Shown here in pieces: positions 40,494 through 48,884 of a stretch of DNA of 64,000 nucleotides. A program made the position numbers and the translations under genes. The notes under the pieces were generated by a model that saw only the letters and a list, made by a program, of their open reading frames with translations, did no database searches and had not been told where the DNA came from. Source of the DNA: Winogradskyella forsetii (GTDB lineage Bacteria; Bacteroidota; Bacteroidia; Flavobacteriales; Flavobacteriaceae); NCBI RefSeq assembly GCF_013394595.1, contig NZ_CP053348.1, positions 62,001 through 126,000 of the forward strand. The letters are read 5' to 3'. The number at the start of each line of letters is the position of its first letter. Positions within the stretch are counted from its first letter, which is position 1.

Positions 40494-41809
40494 ACATGTC
40501 GATTTAATAAGGTGAGTTTAATTTGTTTAATGCGTTTGCGCTCTAACGCTTCTACAGTAAAAACGTAATTTTCAAAATTTATTTTACTGCCGATTCTTGG
40601 AAATCCACCCGATATCTCTAGAACAAAACCAGCAAGTGTCTCGGCTTCGCCTTTTCGAGCGTCGAAAAGTTCTGCATCGTCTTCAATACCTACTATTTTA
40701 TAAACATCTTTAAGAGGTGTTTTACCTTCAAAACTATAATTGTTATTGTTAAGCTTGGTGTAAACTAAGTCATCGTCATCGTATTCATCACTAATATCAC
40801 CAACAATTTCTTCAATTATATCTTCCAGCGAAACCAGTCCCGACGTGCCTCCATATTCATCTACAACTACCGCAAGATGTACTTTTTTAGTCTGGAATTC
40901 TACCATTAGATCATCCAATTTTTTGTTTTCCGGTACAAAGAAAGGTTCGCGTAAAATGGTAGTCCAATCAAATGTTTTTTTGTTTAAATGCGGTAACAAA
41001 TCTTTCACATAGAGCACTCCCTTTATGGTGTCGATGCTTTCTTCATAAACAGGAATACGGGAATAGCCATTTTCAATAATCTCTTTGATTATGGTTTCAT
41101 AAGGTGTATTCATACTCAAAGCAAACAAATCCATGCGAGGTCGCATCACTTGTTTGGTATCTGTATTTCCAAAAGAGACAATGCCTTGCAGAAGTTTTTG
41201 TTCTTCTTTAGTGGTGTCTTCATCATTGGTAAGTTCTAATGCCTGTGATAACTGATCGACGCTAAGGTTAGAGCGTTGTTTACCAAATTTATTCTGAATT
41301 TGTATAGTAACGAAACGCATTGGTAAACTCAATGGTGATAAAATCACATCCAAAACCCGTAAAGGTCTTGCCATAAACGATGAAAATTTTACACTATTTC
41401 TACTGGCATAAATCTTCGGAATAATCTCTCCAAATAATAATATTAAAAAGGTTGCTGAAACGACCTCAATCAAAAATCGAAAAAGTGTATTTGTAATACT
41501 GCTAAAAAGCGTTTCTCCGATGTAGGCGAACAACAATACAACCGCGATATTGATGAAATTATTAGCGACTAATATTGTTGCCAATAATTTTTTTGGCCGT
41601 TCTAAAAGTGAAGCAATAATTTGCATCGCAGCAGATTTGTTCTCTAAACCTTCATCTACATTGGATTTGGTCAGGGAAAACAAGGCCACTTCAGCTCCGG
41701 AGATTAAGGCAGAGCAAAGCAATAAAACAACAAGCACAACTATACTTGTTATAAACGACGTATTAATAACTAATAAATGTGAAATTAAAACCGTGGGTTC
41801 TGGGTCCAA
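40490..41809 (-). CDS. gldE: Gliding motility-associated protein GldE (CNNM/CBS/CorC type)
   Basis: A 439-aa membrane protein. A DUF21/CNNM transmembrane part (about 15-150, SALISGAEVALFSL) is followed by two CBS domains (about 200-330, MRPRMDLFAL and KVHLAVVVDEYGGTSGLVSLEDIIEEIVGDI in parts). A CorC/HlyC C-domain follows. GldE is associated with GldD in gliding and T9SS; the fold suggests ion handling. It lies 20 bp after ssb, in the mutY-ssb-gldE-gldD order known in this family. Confidence 0.94.
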   Translation of the reverse strand: MDPEPTVLISHLLVINTSFITSIVVLVVLLLCSALISGAEVALFSLTKSNVDEGLENKSAAMQIIASLLERPKKLLATILVANNFINIAVVLLFAYIGETLFSSITNTLFRFLIEVVSATFLILLFGEIIPKIYASRNSVKFSSFMARPLRVLDVILSPLSLPMRFVTIQIQNKFGKQRSNLSVDQLSQALELTNDEDTTKEEQKLLQGIVSFGNTDTKQVMRPRMDLFALSMNTPYETIIKEIIENGYSRIPVYEESIDTIKGVLYVKDLLPHLNKKTFDWTTILREPFFVPENKKLDDLMVEFQTKKVHLAVVVDEYGGTSGLVSLEDIIEEIVGDISDEYDDDDLVYTKLNNNNYSFEGKTPLKDVYKIVGIEDDAELFDARKGEAETLAGFVLEISGGFPRIGSKINFENYVFTVEALERKRIKQIKLTLLNRHV

Positions 41810-41829
41810 GTTAAGATACTATTAAATGG

Positions 41830-42279
41830 TTAAAAAGGTAAATCATCATCACCTTCCGCCTCTGTATTAGTAGGGGCAGATTTTGGCTTTTGAGGATTAC
41901 TATCGGTATTGGGCTTCTGGGATTGCTGTGGTTGTTGATCACCTTTAGGCGTTAAGAACGTAAATTCATCACATTGTATTTCTGTAGAATAGCGTTCCAT
42001 ACCCTTGTCATCAGTCCATTTTCTAGTTTTAATGCGTCCTTCAATATAGACTTTATCGCCTTTAGTTAGGTACTTTTCACAGATTTCGGCGGCTTTGTTT
42101 CTCACCACAATATTGTGCCATTCCGTATTTGTAATGCGCTCATTGGTCTGCTTACTCACATAAGACTCACTTGTCGCAATAGGAAAACGGCCAACACAAT
42201 TTTTATCATCAAAATAATGCATTTTTACCTCGTCTCCTAAGTTTCCAATTAGCATCACTTTATTTAATGTTCCGGCCAT
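41830..42279 (-). CDS. ssb: Single-stranded DNA-binding protein
   Basis: A 149-aa protein with the OB fold (MAGTLNKVMLIGNLGDEVKMHY, WHNIVVRNKAAEICEKYLTKGDKVYIEGR seen as separate segments). A Pro/Gln/Asn-rich linker leads to the acidic tip GDDDLPF that recruits repair and replication partners. It lies between mutY and gldE and has its own -7 box. Confidence 0.97.
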   Translation of the reverse strand: MAGTLNKVMLIGNLGDEVKMHYFDDKNCVGRFPIATSESYVSKQTNERITNTEWHNIVVRNKAAEICEKYLTKGDKVYIEGRIKTRKWTDDKGMERYSTEIQCDEFTFLTPKGDQQPQQSQKPNTDSNPQKPKSAPTNTEAEGDDDLPF

Positions 42280-42301
42280 AATTATTTTATTTAATAGGTT
42301 G

Positions 42302-42309
42302 CAAAGTTA
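42302..42309 (-). promoter_or_regulatory. ssb -7 box
   Basis: TAACTTTG on the minus strand, with a TTG (42326-42328) 16 bp upstream. Start site predicted near 42295, 16 nt before the ssb ATG. Confidence 0.55.
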
Positions 42310-42366
42310 CTCAATTGTGTAGTCACAACTTTAAAAGTACTAAAAAAATGTGATTTCTTTAAGGTT

Positions 42367-43407
42367 CTAAAAACCAAACCGGTCTATAAAGTCGCTAATA
42401 AGTACAGGAGCAGGATATTTAGTCAATGATTTCGTAGAAATTGCATCGCTTGGTAACTGCGCTACCTCAATAATCCAAAATTTGGTGTATAGATGCAGAT
42501 GCGACAATTTATGGACAATATCGACGTCATTATACAAGGAATAATCGAAAGGTTTTAAGCTTAAAAATGAATCCTCTAAATTCAATAAATGAAATTCTTC
42601 AGAATTCAAACTTTTTTCAGATTCAACCAAAGGGAATTGATATAGGTTCTGCCAAATCCCTTTTTTTGCTCGTTTTTCAAAAAGGGTTTGCTGGTTGTTA
42701 TCAATAAAAACCAAAAAGTTGAAGTATTTAGTGGTCACTTTAGTTTTCTTTAGTTTTACAGGAAGGACATCGACCATTTTTTTCTGAAGCGCCATACAAC
42801 CATTTTTGAGGGGACAAATGTTACAATCGGGATTTTTTGGTTTGCATTGTAGCGCACCAAATTCCATGATGGCTTGATTATATGTTGCTGGCTGATCCTC
42901 ATCGATCAGAGAATTCGCCAAAGTTTTGAATTCTTTGATGCCTAAAGTAGAATTGATAGGCGTTTCAATGCCAAAATAGCGCGATAAAACTCTATACACG
43001 TTGCCATCTACCACAGCCGCAACTTCGTTGAAGGCAATGGAAGCAATGGCACTAGCTGTATAATCTCCAACGCCTTTTAGTTTTAATAAATCATTGTAAT
43101 TATCAGGAAAATGGCCATGAAGCTCATCTACAATATGTTTAGCTGTATAATGAAGATTCCTTGCTCTGGAATAATAGCCCAAACCTTGCCATAATTTTAA
43201 AACCGATGTTTCAGAAGCGTCGGCAAGGTCGAAAATAGTTGGGTATTGGGTAACAAATTGTTCATAATAAGGTAAACCTTGCTTAACCTGGGTTTGTTGT
43301 AAAATAATTTCTGAGAGCCAAATATGATAAGGATTTCGGGTTTCTCTCCATGGCAATTGTCGTTTATTTATTGAGTACCAGTTAATTAGTTTATGTTTGA
43401 AATCCAT
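42367..43407 (-). CDS. mutY: A/G-specific adenine glycosylase
   Basis: Removes adenine mispaired with 8-oxoguanine. The 346-aa protein shows the helix-hairpin-helix LKGVGDYTASAIASIAF with the catalytic Asp region following (AAVVDGNVYRVLSR). The 4Fe-4S cluster has the C-x6-C-x2-C-x5-C spacing (CKPKNPDCNICPLKNGC). A C-terminal NUDIX-like domain recognises 8-oxoG. Divergent from the HU gene. Confidence 0.97.
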   Translation of the reverse strand: MDFKHKLINWYSINKRQLPWRETRNPYHIWLSEIILQQTQVKQGLPYYEQFVTQYPTIFDLADASETSVLKLWQGLGYYSRARNLHYTAKHIVDELHGHFPDNYNDLLKLKGVGDYTASAIASIAFNEVAAVVDGNVYRVLSRYFGIETPINSTLGIKEFKTLANSLIDEDQPATYNQAIMEFGALQCKPKNPDCNICPLKNGCMALQKKMVDVLPVKLKKTKVTTKYFNFLVFIDNNQQTLFEKRAKKGIWQNLYQFPLVESEKSLNSEEFHLLNLEDSFLSLKPFDYSLYNDVDIVHKLSHLHLYTKFWIIEVAQLPSDAISTKSLTKYPAPVLISDFIDRFGF

Positions 43408-43427
43408 TGGCCTTTTTTAATGAAAAG

Positions 43428-43435
43428 CAAAATTA
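43428..43435 (-). promoter_or_regulatory. mutY -7 box
   Basis: TAATTTTG on the minus strand, about 21 bp before the mutY ATG. Confidence 0.45.
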
Positions 43436-43469
43436 AATGTTTATTGTGTTAAATTTTAATTAATTACGT

Positions 43470-43501
43470 TTGAACTATTGAAATTAAATTACCTATATTT
43501 G
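43470..43501 (+). promoter_or_regulatory. HU gene promoter
   Basis: TTG (43470-43472, within TTTGAACT), 21 bp, then TATATTTG (43494-43501). The same -33 octamer, spacing and -7 box occur at the greA promoter. Confidence 0.8.
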
Positions 43502-43541
43502 CAATCCCTTAGAATAAATAGTAACCCTAAAACTAGTAACA

Positions 43542-43832
43542 ATGACAAAAGCCGATTTGGTAGCAAAAATATCTGATAAATTAGGTATTGAAAAAGGAGA
43601 CGTACAAGCAACTGTAGAAACCTTTATGGAAGAAGTAAAAACATCTTTAGAGAGCGGAGATAACGTGTATTTAAGAGGTTTCGGTAGCTTCATTATTAAA
43701 ACAAGAGCTGAAAAAACAGGTCGTAATATCTCAAAGAATACTACAATAAAAATTCCAGCACACAACATACCAGCATTTAAACCAGCTAAAGTATTTTTAG
43801 AAGGTGTTAAATCTAATGTTGAAGTGAACTAA
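43542..43832 (+). CDS. HU family DNA-binding protein
   Basis: A 96-aa nucleoid protein that bends DNA. Starts MTKADLVAKISDKLG, with RGFGSFIIKTRAEKTGRNI and the IPAHNIPAFKPAK arm end. It is divergent from mutY and followed by a tiny, highly basic protein gene 44 bp downstream. Confidence 0.96.
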   Translation: MTKADLVAKISDKLGIEKGDVQATVETFMEEVKTSLESGDNVYLRGFGSFIIKTRAEKTGRNISKNTTIKIPAHNIPAFKPAKVFLEGVKSNVEVN

Positions 43833-43876
43833 GAAAGCATTTAAAATAAAATATTAATTAAAAAGCATTATTTATT

Positions 43877-43966
43877 ATGCCAAGTGGTAAAAAACGAAAA
43901 AGACACAAGGTAGCGACGCATAAGCGTAAAAAACGTAGACGCGCTAATCGTCATAAAAAGAAATAA
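43877..43966 (+). CDS. 29-aa very basic protein, possibly ribosomal
   Basis: An ORF of 30 codons. It begins MPSGKKRKRHKVATHKRK and ends NRHKKK; 17 of 29 residues are Lys or Arg and 3 are His. I recall near-identical proteins across Bacteroidota, often next to HU or rng. Composition and size fit a small ribosomal or rRNA-binding protein, such as the extra protein bL38 reported for the Flavobacterium johnsoniae ribosome, but I cannot confirm the match here. It is followed within 7 bp by a terminator hairpin. No other function is suggested. Confidence 0.7.
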   Translation: MPSGKKRKRHKVATHKRKKRRRANRHKKK

Positions 43967-43972
43967 ATTGTT

Positions 43973-43998
43973 AAAAGTAGTTTTATAACTACTTTTTT
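43973..43998 (+). terminator. Terminator after the HU/small basic protein genes
   Basis: A 10-bp stem (43973-43982 with 43987-43996, AAAAGTAGTT) with a 4-nt loop and a T-run. Confidence 0.88.
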
Positions 43999-44068
43999 CA
44001 GTTTTAACGAAACGTTCTTTGATATAGAATCTGGCGTATTTAATAGAGTACTCCAAGATTTGTTGGTT

Positions 44069-44086
44069 TCCCGATTAAATTCGGGA
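44069..44086. repeat. TCCCGA-type inverted repeat
   Basis: TCCCGA and TCGGGA arms separated by 6 bp, related to the palindromes at 9962-9979 and 57152-57170. Confidence 0.6.
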
Positions 44087-44309
44087 CCTGTGTCAATTAA
44101 TTGAACTGATTTGAGCAGTTAAAATCTAGCGAAGATTTAAGTTTATAGTCATATTTTGAATCTTTTTAAGTTGCTTAGCAAGCGCTAAGAAGCGATGAAA
44201 GAAAAGAAAAAGCTATAAGCGGTAATTTTTATTAGACCTAAAAAGTTTAAATCAGTTCACTAAGTAAAATCCATCTATCTCAATTAAGAGTTAGATATAA
44301 ATTAACATT

Positions 44310-45851
44310 ATGAACAATGAATTAATCGTAAGATCGAGTTCAGATATTGTTGATTTTGCCTTATTAAAAGATGGAAAACTTATTGAATTGCATAAAGACG
44401 AAGAGGATAACAACTTTGCGGTTGGCGATATTTTTATTGCCAAAATACGTAAAGTTATTCCTGGTTTAAACGCTGCGTTTGTTAACGTTGGCTATGAGAA
44501 AGATGGTTTTTTACACTATCATGATCTTGGACCGCAATTGCCTTCACTTTTAAAATTCATTAAACGTGTAAGCACAGGAAAATTAAGGGATTACACCCTT
44601 AAAGACTTTCCGATGGAAAAGGATTTGGACAAACATGGCAGTATTGCAAATGCCATAAAATCCAATCAATCCATTTTAGTACAAGTAGTAAAAGAACCGA
44701 TCTCTACAAAGGGACCACGCATTAGCTCAGAATTGTCTATTGCTGGAAGATACATTGTCTTGGTACCTTTTTCTAATCGTATTTCAATTTCTCAAAAAAT
44801 TGAATCGCAAGAAGAAAAAGACCGTTTAAAAAGACTCGTAAAAAGTATCACACCTAAAGGGTTTGGGGTTATTATTCGTACTGTAGCTGAAGGCAAAAAA
44901 GTTGCCGAGCTCGATAGTGATTTACAGAATTTGCTGGATCGATGGACAGCAATGTGTAAAAAATTGTACAAAGCACATCACCCAACCAAAGTACTGGGAG
45001 AAATGAACAAAGCATCCTCAATTTTAAGGGATATTTTTAACGATTCATTCTCTGGTATTGTTGTCGATGATGAAGAAATGTACATACAAGTAAAAGATTA
45101 CGTGCAACAAATTGCACCGAAAAAAGAGTCTATAGTAAAGTTTTATAAAAATGGTGTTCCAATCTTTGAAAAATTTGGCATAGAACGCCAGATTAAAACA
45201 TCATTTGGAAGAACTGTTTCTATGGCAAAAGGCGCTTACTTGGTTATAGAACATACTGAAGCACTACATGTTGTAGATGTGAATAGTGGTAACCGATCTA
45301 ATAAAGAAAAGAACCAAGAAGACACCGCTTTGGAAGTCAACATGATTTCTGCCCAAGAAATTGCCAGACAATTACGTTTACGTGATATGGGTGGCATTAT
45401 CGTTATCGATTTTATCGATATGGGACGTGCCGAGAACAGAAAAAAACTTTACAATTATCTCAGGGATGAGATGAAAGACGACAAAGCAAAGCACAAAATA
45501 TTGCCGCCGAGTAAGTTTGGTTTAGTGCAAATAACCAGACAGCGCGTTAGGCCAGAACGCAATATTAAAACGAAAGAAGAAAATCCTAATGTTTTAGGCG
45601 ATGAAATCGAAGCACCAATTAAAGTGGTGGAGCGTATTAATCAAGACCTAGAACGCGTTTTCAGAAAAGATTATAAAAAAGTAACACTAAATGCACATCC
45701 TTTTATAGCAGCCTTTTTAACCAAAGGGTTTCCATCAGTACGTTCAAAGTGGTTTTTTGAACACAAAAAATGGGTAAAAGTTTTACCTAGAGATGCTTAC
45801 ACTTATCTTGAATACCATTTTTACGATAAAGATGGTAACAAAATCAAATAA
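44310..45851 (+). CDS. rng: Ribonuclease E/G family endoribonuclease
   Basis: A 513-aa RNase that cuts single-stranded RNA in rRNA maturation and mRNA decay. The S1-like region is at 30-130 (GLNAAFVNVGYEKDGFLHYHDL). The DNase I-like catalytic part shows VVDVNSGN near 328 and EIARQLRLRDMGGIIVIDFID near 350. It ends YHFYDKDGNKIK. The size is that of RNase G rather than long RNase E. A long untranslated region precedes it. Assignment to the family is firm; the rng name is by length. Confidence 0.95.
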   Translation: MNNELIVRSSSDIVDFALLKDGKLIELHKDEEDNNFAVGDIFIAKIRKVIPGLNAAFVNVGYEKDGFLHYHDLGPQLPSLLKFIKRVSTGKLRDYTLKDFPMEKDLDKHGSIANAIKSNQSILVQVVKEPISTKGPRISSELSIAGRYIVLVPFSNRISISQKIESQEEKDRLKRLVKSITPKGFGVIIRTVAEGKKVAELDSDLQNLLDRWTAMCKKLYKAHHPTKVLGEMNKASSILRDIFNDSFSGIVVDDEEMYIQVKDYVQQIAPKKESIVKFYKNGVPIFEKFGIERQIKTSFGRTVSMAKGAYLVIEHTEALHVVDVNSGNRSNKEKNQEDTALEVNMISAQEIARQLRLRDMGGIIVIDFIDMGRAENRKKLYNYLRDEMKDDKAKHKILPPSKFGLVQITRQRVRPERNIKTKEENPNVLGDEIEAPIKVVERINQDLERVFRKDYKKVTLNAHPFIAAFLTKGFPSVRSKWFFEHKKWVKVLPRDAYTYLEYHFYDKDGNKIK

Positions 45852-45864
45852 TATCTATTAGTAA

Positions 45865-45915
45865 AAAAGCCCAATTAGATTCCGATAACTATCGGAACAA
45901 TTGGGCTTTTTGTTT
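45865..45915 (+). terminator. Two-part terminator after rng
   Basis: An outer stem (AAAAGCCCAAT near 45866-45876 with ATTGGGCTTTT at 45901-45911) encloses an inner 8-bp palindrome TTCCGATA/TATCGGAA (45881-45898). A T-run follows. Confidence 0.85.
45881..45898. repeat. Dispersed palindrome in the rng terminator loop
   Basis: TTCCGATAACTATCGGAA is related to the 9962-9979 and 14038-14055 palindromes and forms the apical hairpin of the terminator. Confidence 0.75.
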
Positions 45916-46052
45916 TTAAGTATATGTTCATACTTAAATATATCCACTTTTAGTATTGAAAACTATTGAGCTGATATTTCCATATTTCATTGTTTTGGAA
46001 TTGTCCTAATACCAAAAAATAAAACCCTCACATTTCTGGAAGAGTTTAAACT

Positions 46053-46364
46053 TTAATTCAATACTTCTGTTTGATTAGAACCAAATACAGAGAAAATAAA
46101 CTCTTTAATGCTTGGTTCTAGTATTTTATAAACTTCTTTTTTATCATCTGGAATATCTTCTTCGGAAATCATCATGAAATAAAGAATAGGTTTGGGCACA
46201 TTTAATACTGTACAAATTTTATCCAAAGTTTCTGGCTTCGGTTCATACGCACCATTGATAATTTGAGATAATGCGGTTGTGCTTTTATCAATTTTTGAAG
46301 CTAATTCTTTTTGAGTTAAACCTCTTTTTTTTATCAAACTTCTAATTACTTGTCCTATTTCCAT
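46053..46364 (-). CDS. XRE-family helix-turn-helix regulator
   Basis: A 103-aa protein. The HTH covers residues 4-58 (LTQKELASKIDKSTTALSQIINGAYEPKPETL), and the C-terminal part (ISEEDIPDDKKEVYKILEPSIKEFI) is helical. It is the last of three overlapping or near-touching minus-strand genes with no recognised homologues, so it probably regulates the cassette. Possible operator: the ATTTAAGT/ACTTAAAT palindrome at 47207-47225. Confidence 0.85.
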   Translation of the reverse strand: MEIGQVIRSLIKKRGLTQKELASKIDKSTTALSQIINGAYEPKPETLDKICTVLNVPKPILYFMMISEEDIPDDKKEVYKILEPSIKEFIFSVFGSNQTEVLN

Positions 46365-46367
46365 ATT

Positions 46368-46550
46368 TTAATCATCATCAAAAAAGCCAGTTATAATCTT
46401 AATCAAGACTGCAACTATTTGTGTAATTCTTTTCTCGGTTTTGGCTTGTTTTAAATTTCTTTTTACATCTATTAATAATACCTTCGTTTCATCTGAAATC
46501 TCATCTGATAACAAAGCGTCATTTATTTTATCTAAAATATTTTTTTTCAT
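46368..46550 (-). CDS. 60-aa unknown protein of the XRE cassette
   Basis: Not recognised. It starts MKKNILDKINDALL and has a hydrophobic C-terminal helix (ITQIVAVLIKIITGFF) capped by three Asp residues. Its start overlaps the end of the 223-aa gene by 23 bp, and the XRE gene starts 3 bp after its stop, so the three genes are coupled. A small membrane-active or partner protein is possible, but nothing shows function. Confidence 0.65.
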   Translation of the reverse strand: MKKNILDKINDALLSDEISDETKVLLIDVKRNLKQAKTEKRITQIVAVLIKIITGFFDDD

Positions 46551-47199
46551 TATTACTATTATTTAAAATTGATACTGAAGGTTGAATAACCTTAAATTGT
46601 AAATTTTCAATAATAGTATTACCATGATAATCATCGAGATTTTTAAAATGAAAAGATTGAATTTTTCTAATCAATAGCCTTAAGTTTCTTTGGATACAGG
46701 TAATTAAATAAAAAAGAATTCTTTTGAGCCTTCTATTTATTTTCTTAATTAATACATTGTATTTTTTAATCTTTTCTTGGCGAATTATATAGTCCCAAAT
46801 AAATCTTCTCTTATCATGGTCTTTTTCTTTCAAGTACAATATTATAAGATCTTGGATATTGTATCTTCTTAAAGAAGCGCGAAGGGAAAATGAATTATTT
46901 TTTAAATAAACAAAATCAACTTTGATAGCCTCAACAAAGGACTTCATTGATTCTAATCCAGAAATAGTCTTTCCAAGATTGCACTTTGATTTTATAGATG
47001 TAAAATCAGTTTTCACAAAATTTTCTTGAATGCTATTTGATATGGAATCTAAATTTATATCTGATAAAGATTCAAGCATATATTTGACTTTCTCAGACAT
47101 AGATGACCCAATCCATTCAATCATTTCAAGTTCTTCATTTTGAAACGAAGTTTGTAGAGATAAAAAATCTTTTGGATTTGATGCGTCAATAAATTTCAT
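46528..47199 (-). CDS. 223-aa unknown protein of the XRE cassette
   Basis: Not recognised. It starts MKFIDASNPKDF, is rich in Ile, Asn, Ser and Lys, and has a strongly basic, helical C-terminal half (KKINRRLKRILFYLITCIQR near 155-174). No catalytic motif was seen. Its 3-prime end overlaps the 60-aa gene. The low-GC, Asn/Lys-rich make-up differs from the housekeeping neighbours and suggests an acquired element between rng and ahcY. It could be an effector or a structural partner; function unknown. Confidence 0.7.
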   Translation of the reverse strand: MKFIDASNPKDFLSLQTSFQNEELEMIEWIGSSMSEKVKYMLESLSDINLDSISNSIQENFVKTDFTSIKSKCNLGKTISGLESMKSFVEAIKVDFVYLKNNSFSLRASLRRYNIQDLIILYLKEKDHDKRRFIWDYIIRQEKIKKYNVLIKKINRRLKRILFYLITCIQRNLRLLIRKIQSFHFKNLDDYHGNTIIENLQFKVIQPSVSILNNSNNEKKYFR

Positions 47200-47206
47200 A
47201 ATTTAA

Positions 47207-47225
47207 ATTTAAGTAAAACTTAAAT
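47207..47225. promoter_or_regulatory. Palindrome at the start of the XRE cassette (candidate operator)
   Basis: ATTTAAGT (47207-47214), 3 bp, ACTTAAAT (47218-47225), centred 17 bp before the 223-aa ATG. A weak -7-like box TATAGTTG (minus, 47232-47239) lies just upstream. Confidence 0.55.
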
Positions 47226-47363
47226 ATCACACAACTATATTTGAGATTATTTTTTGCACTAACGATTGAAACGGCATCCTTTTTAGAGGCACGAAAAAAA
47301 GATATAGTGGAAAGCGTGGTTTAATTTGGTGCTAAAAACCAAATTAAAATTGCCCAAATAAAA

Positions 47364-47391
47364 AAATCCCAAACACGAATGCTTGGGATTT
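47364..47391 (-). terminator. Terminator after ahcY
   Basis: A 9-bp stem (47364-47372 with 47383-47391, AAATCCCAA), then a T-run on the minus strand. Confidence 0.85.
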
Positions 47392-47438
47392 GAAATTTTA
47401 AAATTGGAATTTGAGATTCCTTTTTTCAAAGGAATTTG

Positions 47439-48755
47439 TTAATATCGATAATGCTCAGGCTTATAAGGTCCTTCAACTTTTACACCAATATAATCAGCTT
47501 GGTATTCTGCCAATTCAGTTAGCTCAACACCTATTTTTTCTAAGTGTAATTTCGCTACTTTTTCGTCTAAATGCTTTGGTAACATATACACATCGTTTTC
47601 GTACTTGTCGCTGTTTTTCCAAAGTTCAATTTGCGCTAACGTTTGGTTGGTAAATGAATTACTCATTACAAAACTTGGATGACCAGTTGCACAACCTAAA
47701 TTTACTAAACGACCTTCTGCTAGTATGATAATGTCTTTACCGTCAATAGTATATTTATCTACTTGTGGCTTAATGGTATCTTTAGTATTGCCGTGGTTTT
47801 TGTTCAACCAAGCCATCTGTATTTCGTTATCGAAGTGACCAATATTACAAACAATAGTTTTGTCTTTCATGGCTTCAAAATGCTCAGCTCTAACAATATC
47901 CTTATTTCCTGTAGTGGTAATAACTATATCTGAGTTGGCAACAACAGTTTCCAATTTCTTCACTTCAAAACCGTCCATTGCAGCTTGTAATGCACAAATA
48001 GGATCGATTTCAGTAACGGTTACAATACTTCCTGCGCCTTTAAAAGAGGCAGCTGTACCTTTACCAACATCGCCATAACCACAAACGGTTACACGTTTTC
48101 CGGCCAACATAATATCAGTGGCGCGACGAATCGCATCTACCGCAGATTCTTTACAACCATATTTATTATCGAACTTCGACTTTGTAACAGAATCATTCAC
48201 GTTAATCGCTGGCATTGTTAATGTACCATTTTTAACACGCTCGTAAAGTCTATGAACTCCAGTCGTTGTTTCTTCAGACAATCCTTTAATTCCAGCAGAC
48301 AATTCTGGATATTTATCCAAAACCATATTTGTCAAATCGCCACCGTCATCTAAAATCATGTTTAATGGTTTTCTGTCTTCACCAAAGAACAAGGTTTGCT
48401 CTATACACCAATCAAATTCTTCTTCTGTCATGTCTTTCCAAGCATAAACAGCGGTTCCTGCGGCAGCAATAGCAGCTGCAGCTTGATCTTGAGTTGAGAA
48501 AATATTACAAGAACTCCAAGTCACTTCTGCGCCTAAGGATTGCAATGTTTCAATTAAAACCGCAGTCTGAATCGTCATGTGCAAACAGCCTGCAATACGT
48601 GCGCCTTTTAAAGGTTGCTCGTTTTTATACTCTTCACGCAAACTCATCAAACCTGGCATTTCTGCTTCAGCCAATTCAATTTCTTTTCTTCCCCAAGCCG
48701 CAAGCGACATATCTTTTACCTTATTAGGTACGTAGGCAACTGTTTTTGTACTCAT
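47439..48755 (-). CDS. ahcY: Adenosylhomocysteinase
   Basis: Hydrolyses S-adenosylhomocysteine to homocysteine and adenosine, clearing the inhibitor of methyltransferases. The 438-aa NAD enzyme shows [18 protein letters not shown] near 80, the NAD loop [17 protein letters not shown] near 222, and the C-terminal YKPEHYRY. It carries a leader of about 90 nt with a TTCGC/GCGAA hairpin (48815-48836). Confidence 0.98.
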   Translation of the reverse strand: MSTKTVAYVPNKVKDMSLAAWGRKEIELAEAEMPGLMSLREEYKNEQPLKGARIAGCLHMTIQTAVLIETLQSLGAEVTWSSCNIFSTQDQAAAAIAAAGTAVYAWKDMTEEEFDWCIEQTLFFGEDRKPLNMILDDGGDLTNMVLDKYPELSAGIKGLSEETTTGVHRLYERVKNGTLTMPAINVNDSVTKSKFDNKYGCKESAVDAIRRATDIMLAGKRVTVCGYGDVGKGTAASFKGAGSIVTVTEIDPICALQAAMDGFEVKKLETVVANSDIVITTTGNKDIVRAEHFEAMKDKTIVCNIGHFDNEIQMAWLNKNHGNTKDTIKPQVDKYTIDGKDIIILAEGRLVNLGCATGHPSFVMSNSFTNQTLAQIELWKNSDKYENDVYMLPKHLDEKVAKLHLEKIGVELTELAEYQADYIGVKVEGPYKPEHYRY

Positions 48756-48853
48756 ATTTTTTTGACTTTTTTTAAATTATACTTGCCTTTGGGTTTCACA
48801 CTTAAATAGTTAAATTCGCTACATAAAAAATGCGAAATCTGCCTCAGGCAGTG

Positions 48854-48861
48854 CAAAGATA
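48854..48861 (-). promoter_or_regulatory. ahcY -7 box
   Basis: TATCTTTG on the minus strand matches TAnnTTTG. It predicts a start near 48847 and a leader of about 92 nt containing an inverted repeat (48815-48819 with 48832-48836). Confidence 0.5.
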
Positions 48862-48884
48862 ACCAATAACATTCAGAATTCTAA

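Larger units (their letters stand above)
43967..44309 (+). other. 343-bp leader region upstream of RNase E/G
   Basis: Besides the terminator (43973-43998) it holds the palindrome TCCCGATTAAATTCGGGA (44069-44086) and a hairpin CTTAGC/GCTAAG (44174-44189). No ORF is credible. It may be a long 5-prime UTR of the RNase gene. Confidence 0.45.

Noticed and set aside
43868..44056. Minus-strand frame opposite the small basic protein and terminator
   Set aside because: It crosses a terminator hairpin and is antisense to a conserved small ORF.
43967..44309. tRNA gene in the rng leader
   Set aside because: Hairpins are present, but no cloverleaf or CCA-like end was found.
48756..48853. SAM- or SAH-type riboswitch in the ahcY leader
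   Set aside because: A hairpin exists (48815-48836), but the conserved core of known SAM or SAH riboswitches was not seen.
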